A stretch of DNA of 64,000 nt, taken from positions 1 to 64,000 of the forward strand of contig JALJCO010001155.1 of assembly GCA_023101725.1 (NCBI GenBank), in the 5' to 3' direction. Shown here piece after piece: positions 25,801-37,800 of the stretch. The position numbers and the translations under genes are program-made. Source of the DNA: Atherinomorus stipes. Its lineage: Eukaryota > Chordata > Actinopteri > Atheriniformes > Atherinidae. Position 1 is the stretch's first letter. Each line of letters opens with the position of its first letter. Under the pieces are notes generated by a model. It worked only from the letters and a program-made list of their open reading frames with translations, was not told the origin of the DNA and did no database searches.

Positions 25801-28800
25801 GACACTTTTCAGCAGGTATAGTCTACTAAAATACTTAATTCTTTCCTTTTCTAATTGTGGAAGATATCTTGTGAATGTAACGTTTAACAGTGTTGTGGCA
25901 TGGAGGTGAAGTCATTGACAGCCAGGCACTCTGTCACCATCATGCTGGTGGGGGGTGTCTCTGTTATTAAAACAGATGAATAACTGCGTGTTTGCGTTCA
26001 ACCTTTTAGGTAAAGAGTTCATGAGAATGTCAAACTATCTCAACTAAATTTACTTCTTGGCTCCTGGATCTCTGTGGCGCCATGTTTCGTAATGCTTGTT
26101 TTTAGTGCGTGAGCTCAGGAAGAGCCAATAACTCCTGTTTCACAACTGCTCCAGACGGGGAACCCAACTGACTCAATATAGATATTTTATTCAATATATT
26201 CACAAAAAACAGAGAAACTTATCAACAAGTAAATACTATGCTTCTCTAACCTCTCATTGTTCTGAAACCCATTTTTAATTAAATCAATAAACTGAAAAAA
26301 GCACAATACAAGTTCCCACTTGGGTGCAATGGTAATTTAAAATGCACAGAGCCCCAGACCGTTCATCATTTCTTAATTAAGTCCTCCTTACAAGACCTGA
26401 GAGCAGAGCAGGTTTAACCAGCAGAGACCTTCACTGATTAGTTGATTTACTACATAATTGATTAGGTATGCATTAGAGCCACAGAGGTCACTCAGTGCAA
26501 CTCCTCTCTCTGTTTCAGGTTAGTTCTTCATCCCAGCCAGCATATGGGGACCTGTTGATCTTGTGAATCTTTGACATTTCAGAGTAAAATACCTCTTCTG
26601 CCTCGAACCCTACAAATCTGGTGATTCTTCATCTCCTCCTCCCCATCTTTTCCCTGGAGTGCTATCCTCTCTCAGGTCACACTCTTTCCCATCTGGGTCA
26701 CAGTACAGCTTCCCACAGAGCCTTTCCTCTCTGCACTCAGCCTCCACATGCTCATAATAAATCCTTGGTTCAACTCCCTCTCATGTCCTGATTATGACGC
26801 GGAATATACTGATGGGTTTCAGCAACAGACAATTGCAGTTTTTCAATGTGTTTGAAAAAAGGTTGATCATTTAAGATTTTATCAACCTTGATTAAAGTAA
26901 AGCAAAGGTGGTGGAGCTCCAGGAATCTGATGTATAAAGCTTTGCATATATCCAGTATACAGATGCGGGCATGAAAAAGTTCCCCTTTCTGCCGACTGCC
27001 AGCCACTTACCAGCAACTTACCAGCGACTTGTCTGCTAATTCAATCGCACAGAGAAACGCCCGTGTGCCCAGGGGAAAAATTTGAGTGCATAAATGAATG
27101 CCCGGAACAAGGACGTTTCCACACGCCAAGTTTGGACACCTTGCGTGATGACGTATTCGCGGGACAAGTCGTTCAGCCAAATCGTTAAGCTTTTTCTGCC
27201 TCTTCTGGCAGAAAAAGGCAGAAGTTTTTCATGCCCGCATCTGTACCTGTATGAAAGCAGAAATATGCTTTTGCATTCATGTGGATAGACTTCTATTTCC
27301 ACTTCCACATTAGTCACAACCATACATGCGCTAAGTTAATGGTAGGCACATAAAAGCAATGCTTACACACTACATGTTGTTTATTGTGGTAGCAGCAAAG
27401 AAGAGAAAGTCTCACCAAATGTGAAACCAAAGCAATCAATCCAGAAGTAGAAGAAATGAACACATTTTATTTGAACAGACAGGACAAAAACTCCTGAATG
27501 GAATAAAATGTTAAAAGCTATCAGCCTTGGAATTTCAGTCAAAAACCCTGGCAAAGAAAAGAAGATTTAAACCGTTGGACAACAAATGCATTTGTGAGGC
27601 AACATCAGAACAGCCATTCATAAGCACAAATATTAACTTGTTGTCAGCTAATAATTACAAAACAATTTTAAAAAATAATAGGTTTTGGCCAAAGTGTGTT
27701 ATTTCCATTCGTCTGTTCAGAGAGAAATTCTGTCTCTGGGCAGATTCAGCAGGATAGTCTTGAAGAACTAGATTTAATAGTGTTGTAGTCAAGACCACAC
27801 CACCAAGACTAAGACATTACTGAGACCAAGACATTACCTAGACCAGGGACCAAGAGAAGACCAAGACATTACCGAGACTAGGGACTGAGATCAAGACGTT
27901 GTACAGGACTGGGTAACCAAACCAAACTTTTTTTTGGTTTGGGTAGTTTTCACATAGCACTTTACTCAAACTCCCCTGGACAACATCATGCAGCTACAAC
28001 AACTCCTTGCTATGGGTGGCATTGTCCAAAGCTACCACTCACCAACAAGGAAAAACAGCAGAAAGATAAAGAAAACCCAATTTATTTATTAGCTATGAAT
28101 AAAATCAGCTTGATCACCGATGGGACAACAATAAATTCATGCAGTTTTGGGGTTTTCCTGCATGTTACTCTACGCCACTTCCTCTCTTTGGTGCACTGGA
28201 TTGTCCTTTTGCTTTCACAATTTAAATAAACTGAGACTTTGGTTTTCAAGGGGACCAAAGTTCACTTCCTTTGTCTGCACCAGAGCACAAATGAGCATTC
28301 AACTGCTCCAAACAAATCACACTCCCCACAGAAGAGGACCAGGGTTCGTGTAAAAGCCCATTTATGCTCTGTGCTAAATACCCATGCGCATACAGAGCCT
28401 TTCTATTCGTCTTCTGCATCCTTTATGCATATTTTGTTCTGTTTTCAGGGAGCTGGTGGATGCATAGCCTCGCCCAATGTAGCAAACAGAGTAGTACCAC
28501 GAGAAACCATGGGGGCAGTGTTAAGCTGTCCAGCTCATGTGCCAACAGCGAAAGGAACAAAGAAGAAGAAAAAATCAACATATTTAACGGCCTTACAGAC
28601 CACCGCCATCTAGTGTGCCATCTCTAATATCTGCTTCTGAGAATGTACATTATGATGATCTCTTTCACCGTTGCTATGCTTGTTAAAGGCAGGGTGGAGG
28701 ATGTTTTCCAGGAGTATTTTTTACTATATTGCTTAAAGTCTTCTTCACACCCCAATTGCAGCCAATTAATTAAATGTTCTGACACAAAAATTAAAAAAAT

Positions 28801-31800
28801 GTAATCACCTGTGAAACAGACAGGACTGAAAAAACCCCACCCAATGAAATTGTAACGGCCCGTGCTTATTGATTGAATGATTATATGTCCATCAAACTCA
28901 ACTGCTGTTTGTTGCCCTGCCACCCTCCCCGCGCACGCCTGCACGCCTGCACGCATTCCCAACTTGTCGTGAGCATCTCACAGTGCACACGAACGTGACT
29001 GCTCACTGCTCTTATGTATGGAGCTGTTTGCTCTTAAAATCCACCGAAAAGAAAAAAAAGGATGTGGATCAAGTAATGGAGGTGTTGCCGTTTGCAGTGA
29101 GGATGTTTTACACTGCAGAAGAAGATGGAGGTGAGATAATTATCACTTTTAGGAAACGTGGTTCCTCTGCTGTTTACTGGGAAGCTAACAAGCTAGCCAC
29201 TCGACTGTTCTCGGTAGTCTTCGCCGACAGCCATTGGCACACACGTTCCTGTGCTCTGGAGGTGTGGTTTTGGGTGGGTGTACTTTTTAAGATGTAGTGG
29301 CTACATTGTGGCTAAACTAGCATCCATCTTGTATTGTACCTGTACTGTGTGAGCTAACTCCAACCAGTAAAAAACAGTCTTATCTTGACTCTTGTTCTGT
29401 CCCTTCCTCTCTTTCTTTTCCTCTCTTCCTCCGGTAATGTTTCCTTGCGATCTTTACCGAATCCGACATGATGCGCGTTCAAAGCACCCACAGTGTTCAT
29501 ACCTGGTTCATATCCATTTGCTAGTAAGTGACACGGTGCGCAACCAATAGTCGGTTGCAACATCACGGTCGCGTCCCGGATGGGAAACTTACATACTGCT
29601 GTTTCTGAGCCCCGAGACCCCTCTGGGCAGTGTCGGCTCGAAAATGTGCACAATGAATGTTGGTGTGCCATCAAAACGAGTCAGAAACACATTTTTTTAA
29701 GGTCTAAATATTACGTTCTGTGTCTTTAAAGTGGACCAAATGGCATCAGGGTGAATCTATACAGATCATCTTCCCAACAGTCCGACACAAGTAACTAAAT
29801 TTCTTTTCAAATGTCTAAACCTTACTGCAGTAATGCGCTAATTTTAGACTTTTTCCCCATCCCATTTTAAGCATTATGTGAACTGAATTTCTTTAAAACA
29901 GCACGACTGATAGAAGGTTCTGCTCAATAGCCATTTTAGTAAAAAATGGCTATGTAAAAAATGGCCTGGAAAAGATATAGTAAAAAGGTGTATTAAAGCC
30001 AGAGTTGGTAATCCTGCTCAGAAACACTTTTTGTTATACTGGGTGAAATGGTCCTTCCATCCTGACAGTATTAATACATCATGTACTCATAAAAAGGAAG
30101 GAAAAAAGTCAGACCTCTGTGAGAGCTGCAGTTCTGTAAAAACTCTGACCAACCCCTGCTATTCGCACCGAAAGGCAGGAATTGATAATTAGAAAGAACA
30201 AATCGATGCCCTTATGCCTCGTCTCTGTCCCTCCCCTCTCTCCGTCCCCCACCTGACCCCCCTGTGCACCGCCCACTGTAAACAAATGTATCTAACGGAC
30301 TGCTAACTGCTGCTGCACCAAAAGACCAAAACAAATCAACAGATAAGTGTAAAAAGTCCACACTGCAAACGTAGTTGGAGGTGAGTGGATTAAAGCTTTT
30401 TAAAAAGCTGTTTGCTATCAAGCTAACGAGTTTTCCACTCGGCTGTTATCTTTAACCTGCTCGTAAAACATCGGCGCACACGTCCCTGCGCTCTGAAGGT
30501 GTGGTTTCGGGTGGTGTGTTTTTTTAAACTGTCGCTTGCTCAAACTATTTTTCCAACATTGCCAACCCTAGCTTTAACCACTATGCTTGCACTCTGTACG
30601 TTGCACATCTTGCCATTATTTTAACATGAATGTTGGTAAAATTCAGCTTTGATGTTTTCACTTAAAGGTTTTCAAAATGTAGAGATCAGTTAAGCCTGTT
30701 TACTAAGAAAAAAACCAGCTTACAGTTGGTTTATCAAGCATCCTGGCACAGTGTGGTGGAACTTTATACATCTGTTGGAGTATTACAAGAATTTCCATAA
30801 AGAATAACTTCGAGTTACTTGTAAACACACATGTTTAAGGAAAATGAGGTGTAAGTAGCCTATGTCGCGTGCATCCAGTCAATAAATTTGTCTGATATAT
30901 GGACCAAACTCCCAAGTGTTCAGTATATAAAACTGTAACTTTGGGGGGTTGGATATGCTTAATTTCAGTTGTGGGAGATGTGAATCTTTGCAGTTTTCCC
31001 TCCCAGTTTTATGGACTATGTGCATGAATTATTGTGTCTGAGAGGCAGGTATAAGCAGAACAAAGTTTGTCTGGCTGATGGTGTGTTAAAAGACATATAA
31101 ACGACAATATAACCTTATAGATTACAATTCTGAACTTTTATCTTCACATTGCTTGTTTATCAAACTTCCTTGCAGTGTGGACACTGAAATCCAAAAGTAA
31201 AACAAAGATATTTTAATTTAATTCTGTAGGGAAAAAAATGAAGCATTTTCCCACATTAATAGAATTTTGTGAGGATTCCCACAAAATAAAATGGACTTCC
31301 TGTTGACTTCCACACAAACACACATGTATGTGGAAACGTGGATGCAGAAAAAATGTCTGCAAACACATGGTCATTCACATGAACAAAAGCGTGTACATAA
31401 CTATCACATGAAAAGTTCTCCAGCAGTTAATTAAAAGAGGAAGCAGGGACACATTTCACTGATTCTTTACCTGCAGACTACAATGCTTTGACTACTCCAT
31501 GCACAGTGTTTACACATGACTAACCTTATTCATTTAAATATCAATTGAAAAGTTTATTCGGTGCAGCTTTGAAGAGCCTTTAAAGCTGCAAAGTTTTAAC
31601 TACTTTAAGTCTAGTTCAACTCCTGTAACATTTCTCAAGGCTCTCATTTGAAATTAAGGCTTCTCTGCCGGATGAATACAAATCAACAACTCCTTCAACT
31701 CTTGCGGCGTAATTACAGTGAGGAGGCTCGATGTGGTAATTAATGGCAAATTGAGAAATGCAGGAAACTCTGAGGGGAATTATCTAAGTGAACTATAGTG

Positions 31801-34800
31801 CAAACATCATCCAGTAAATTTCACTTGTGTTTTCCTTTCTGCATAATTAGTATTACTTCCCTGAGAGGCCTTCGCAGATTAAAGACAGACAAATAAACGG
31901 CATGTTGCTTTGGTGGGTGCATGGTGCTGTAATTGGAAGTTGTTCATTTCTTGTTGCTCAGCTGTGCCCTGTGTTCTGATTTTTATAGTACATCCCTTGT
32001 TATTTATGAGAAGGGGTATCAGAACAGATGAGTGATCATGAGCCAGAATGGCATAATGAGTCTGAGTCTGTGTGGCGCTTAGTGTGCTCCATAGTTCCTG
32101 TTTATTTTCTAAGATATGAAGTGTGTTGATCCTGGCAAGGACTCAAGAATAGGGAATGTTTGGAATTCTGACAAAATAGAGGTAAAACTAATGAAGATGA
32201 AAAGCACGCCAGCAGTCCCTGTTATTCTTGAAAATATCCTGTAACTAAGTCCTGCTGCCATGAATAGACATCCTCATTAAATTTCATGTTAATCTCTGAC
32301 TCAGGGATATGGATGTACAGGATTGACATAGAAATGTGCAACATGATCACTGGTGTAATATTTATTCATTTATTATGCTTAAGAATTTTGTTCAAACAAA
32401 AAAAAATCAAAAATAGACTAGTTTTTTGGTTAGTTTTGTTCTTGTTTGGCTGTTTTTGGGGGGGGTTAGGTGAATCAAACATAACATTCACGTCTCATTA
32501 TGATCATTTTGTAGTTTACTGTATATGAGGAAGCATGAGCAAGCAGTTGCATCCAACTGACATAAGGCAACATCTTTAGCCACATGATGAATGTAAAGAC
32601 CTTGTTTCCAGAAATTTTTTTTAATTTTCTAAAAATAGTTATAAAAAAAAAACTAAAAAAAACTAACATAGTAATACATTTTATTTGTACTTATTGTAAC
32701 AGACACAAGAAAAACTAGATTATTTTCAGGTTTTTCATTGATCAACTTGAATAAAAGCAACTGAAAGTTTATTTGACCGTCTACAACACGTCTGTTGTTT
32801 CTCTGTCCATCTGAGATGAGCTTGTGTCCAAAAACAGATTCAGGTTACATTCGTGAATACAGCATACTCACAGTCTTTGCTATATTAATGAAGGTGACAT
32901 ATGCGGAACTTAGTGACATCTTGTGGTAAAGCTGCAGTATACAATCAAATGACTACCACCTGCCTCACATTATCCTTCTAGGACTGATAGAGAAGCTCAT
33001 TTATGCTCAGCATTAAATATGCATATGCATACCTACACAGATGGAGGCTTCTGTCCATCCTCTGCATTCATTTTGTATTCCAGTCCATTTTCAGAGAGCT
33101 TGGAGACACATAGATAAATGGCGCAAATGTTGCTGTACTATTAAAGTCGTAGAGGCTGTGTCAAGCAGTATAGATTAAACACGAACAGCGAAAGAACTGA
33201 GAAGCTGGGAGGTATTTAAATGCAGACACTACCCCCATCCACTGAGCTGCTTCTTTTTTATGTCTCTTTCTATAAAATGTGCATCATTGTATCCTCCGCC
33301 ATGTTTGCTATTGTCTGAAACTGGTGTCAGAATTTAGAGGTGGACCCAAGGGGCAAACTCCGCCTCAGAACAGTGAAGCTCGCTTCCGCGTTGTAAATAG
33401 TGTAATCCTCCCTTCATCCGCTGGGGGCTGGCTCCAAGAGCGAGCAAATCCCCATAGACTCCCATGTTAAAAACGCCAACTTCACAGCAGAAATAAACAG
33501 GTTTACAGCCTGGTTCAAAAAATCATTTTAGGTTTATTAGGTCAAGTTTACCTTCATGTCAACTGTGAGGGGGGTGAATTTTTTTATAACTCATTCGTTT
33601 AGATGTTATTTATTCTTCAAATTACACATAATTAAGGGCGTGTCCTTATGATTGCCTGCGGCAGACCGAAAGCTCCGCCTGCCGACCGGAGGCTCCTAGT
33701 TAGCTCCTTCTTTGCTCTTAATAAGGTCTCAGTTTGTTACAGAGTCGCACAACGGCGGTGTTTAGTCAGCGAATTGCAAGTCTAAGCATGTCTTACCTTA
33801 ACCATGCCGCTTAGGGGGCTTATCTTTGTTAGCTCCTCTTAGTTTCGTGTTAGCTCAGTTAGCGTTTAGCCCACAGTACGTCAGCTGTCAATCATTTGCC
33901 CCGCGGCCGCGCTGTGCCCATTTTAGTATTTTCCTGGAGTGACGACGTACGTGACACGGCAAGATGGCGACGGTAAGACACGCCCAACTGGCTTCACATT
34001 TCTCTATTCAGAAGAGACCGGAAGCTACGTCCAGTAATTATATACAGTCTATGGGTGAACCCCAAACTCCGCACTGCCCTCTATAACAGCCGTGCCAACA
34101 TATAGTAAAGCACACTATGGGAGTATGTCGGCAGTGATGTTTGATATTTGAAAATGTACAGAAAGCATAAATCAGCCCAAGGTGTGTTCACATGAGACTA
34201 GATTAAAATGTATATTTAAATAGTATTCATATAGTCTTAGTTTTACTAAAACCAAACTTTTAAAATGCATGTAATTAATTTGAGGTGAACTACATGAGCT
34301 CCAAAGTCCCATATTTTTGCAGCTTTTTGATAAAACAGTGAAATATGTGTGTATTCATATAGCCTTATTCTCAATAAAGCTGCTCTCATTAACATATTTT
34401 TCTGGTTTTTTTTTTTTTGCCAGACAGCTAAATGCATCGGAGATGACTGACAGCTTATTCTAACTATCACAAGCATTTGTCTGTCCATCCGTCTGTCTGC
34501 TAGCAAAATAACTCAAAAGGTTCTGAACCGATTTGGATTAAATTTTTAGGGAATGTTGAAAATAGTATGAGGGATGAAGAGAGAAAATTTTGATGTTGAT
34601 CTGGATCAGCGTTAAAGGGACATTGTGTAATCGGGAGCAGCTCCCTCGTACTTTTCATGCTGCATTCGTGTGAAACCGGGCAGACCGACGACAGCCGATG
34701 CATGTAAAGTTATCACCGGCCTCTATGTGAAGACGTGGTCCGTCAGTTACAGTGACATCAGTCCACATCTGATTTGTTGTCATGGCAATGTCGTATTGTT

Positions 34801-37800
34801 TTCCCTGACCCATGTTTTACCGTCTTTCGCTCGGCTTCATTGATTAAAATGACATCTGGTTTGTTACCAACGGCCGTCTGCCCGACTGCACGTGAACGCA
34901 GCATCAGCGAGATGCTGGTTTCTCCCCACTGCAGCACGGTGACTTTTCAAAGGCATTACCTCGAACTGAGCTGAAAACTCCGGTGTGTCCGGTGAGTTTC
35001 TGTGTTTTCCTACTGTCACGCTTCTCCTGAACGCAAAAACATGGCGATACGACATGGCAGCCTCCACCGAGCCGACCTGCTCGATGTGTAAATGAATGAT
35101 ACGAACGGCAAATTTAGAACTTAGAGGAGCACTTCAGTTTGTTGATGGGAGTGATTACTGATTAATGAAAAACTTTTGAACCAAATAATCAGTTTTTGTG
35201 AATAAATAACAGGAGAACTTACACAATATCCCTTTAAGATCTAAGGATTTTCTGAAGGATTTTGTGTCATTGCAGCATATGGCTGCATGGGGGAGCAGTT
35301 TAAATCTACACAACGCTTGAGCTTGAGGTGTGCGATACTGCAAGATTTGGTATCGATCTGATACCAAGTAAATAAAGGGCTAGTACTGTTGAAACCAATA
35401 TCGACACTAATACTTTTTAATAGGGCTGTCAAATTAACAGATTTATGCGGAGATTATTCTGTGGAATCGATACACTTTTTAAAATTCATTAATAAACAAC
35501 CAAATTCTTATCCATGTTACAGAAATTCCAATTATCACAGTGAGAGAAGCTGATTTTTGCATGTAGATGCCTTGTCACCAAAGACCACGTCATCCTTATT
35601 TATGACATTTGTGATAGATTAAAGCCTTACATTTAGATTTTTATAATTACAGAAACAAAGTCACCACTCGTGCCATTTTAAAAGTCCGAATTTGGCTTTA
35701 TCTTAATGAGAGAAGCTGAATCAGGGAATATGGGAGGCCTTGTCAAAGCATAGTGAATTGAATCCATAAAAAACACTTTATCCTCCACATTTAGGAAGAT
35801 TCTGATGGTTTTCAAGCCTTACATTGAAGTATCGATATAATCGAACTAGTATCGATCAATACTGATTCCAAAGTTGGTATTGGTATTATCGATTTGTATC
35901 AAGCCGCCTACCACTTGCTCGAGCCCGTTTGCTCGACTCCGTCTCGAGCTTATGAACGGGAAGTTTTGCCAGCATTGTTTTGAGCATGGGACCACATCAA
36001 CCGAGGGCTCGTTGCATCATCGGATTTCAGGAATTTCAAAGGGACTGACTTTCTTAATCTGTTAATGCTACAGTATATACGAGTTTCAATCGCGTCATAA
36101 ACTGAATATTTGTTTTAAGAGGTTTTGCAAGTGATCATCATTTTGGACTGAAGGAAAGCATCACATTAGAATAAAAGTTGTTGAGTCTTTATGTTGACAT
36201 CACAAGAATAAAAAAAACCAAAACTGACCAAGTGTCACTAATGCATCAAGAAATTGCACACCTCTCGCAGAAATAAGGCTATTTTAGGATCTTTCATAAC
36301 AGTTTAGTAAAACTTTCCTAACAAATGATCATAAGCATAATCAATAAGGATCACAGATGGCAGAATGTCATCGTAACATCGTAGCACTGATGCTCTCTGA
36401 GCACTTTTAGCTTTATAACTGCAGCATCATTTGACAGAATCACAATTCAAGTAACTCTGCTGTGAATTTGTCTCTTTCTAGTAGATCATATGACCTCCTA
36501 GAGGGAAAGCGGCACAGTCCATATAACATACTTCAGCCAATAACTCAGTTTTCTTCTGATGTATGTATACTGGGACAGGGAGGGTGACTCAATGAGATGC
36601 TGAGGCTCCAGCCACTCAACCTTTTATTCCATTAAACTAAAATATGTGAATGCAAACTATCACAAAAAAGACAAAAAAAGGTTTCCCCTTATATGCAGAC
36701 ACACAACCTATCTTCCAATCATGACACTTACGTGGAGGTACGTCCCCAGAGAAATAGAAAAGATATTTAGGGCAGGGGATGGTTACCACCTCTCCAATGT
36801 CAGCACTGGGCCAGCAGGTGATCTTGTCCCACGTCCCACTGCAACCTAACAAAGATAAAGGGAGGACGGAAAGGAAACACTATCAAATCACAGAGATCAA
36901 AATAGGTTTTTGCTCCGGAAATGCCCCACACTGTCAAGACATCAATCCACTCCGGTGAAAAACAGAAGCCTGATTAAAGTGAAGGAGTTCCCATGGCAGC
37001 TAAAACGTATAAGCTCACGTCAGTCATGATTACAGCCCTGTGTTCATAACAGCAGATAACCTGAGGTAACATGCTGCAAGTATGACTATTAAAACTGCCC
37101 CTCGCCCTTCGTTACACACTGTTATTTGAATTCAACAGATCAGTGTGACTTTCCATAGTGTGTATGCTCTCAGGACACAGAATCAGGTCACAGCACTTTT
37201 AAATCTGCACCTGCTCAACGATTTATCACGATGAAAACTCACCTTGCCAGCTGTTGTTTGCAGCTGCACCCAGAGGAACTGGAAATATTCAAAACAAGTG
37301 GAATCTATACATTTGGAAATGATGACTAAATGAAGAGATAATGGGTGTTTAATGACTTGTGTGTTGTGTGAAAATGATCATCTCAGAACAACCTCAGTAG
37401 TTTCAGTCACACACAGACAACAGAGGCTCACGGAGCGCAGTCATGAGTGAGAAGAAGATAATCAAATGCTGCGTGTTGTGTGTATACAGCTGCCACTTAG
37501 CAACGTAATTCAACACCTAAAACAACAAATTAGTTGAGTGACTTTCATTATTATACACTCACTGTTCTTTTTGAACAAAGGCATTGTATGCAAACGAATG
37601 TGCTCCCTCTTTCTGTGGGATTTATGTTCTTTGTTTTTTGGATGTCATGTCTCGGTTGCATTGAGAAATTCTTTAACAATTCAATAAAATAAAAAGCTGT
37701 CGCTCAAATTAAAGCTGGGGATCCACACTTTTAAGTCCATGTTGATATGCAACTCTGACTTGGATTTGTTTGCACCTAACAGTCTGACTTGGGGCTGATA

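Noticed and set aside
28983..29297. 104-codon plus-strand open frame
   Set aside because: It lies inside a TTAA-type element and overlaps sequence shared with a non-coding relative at 29993-30577.
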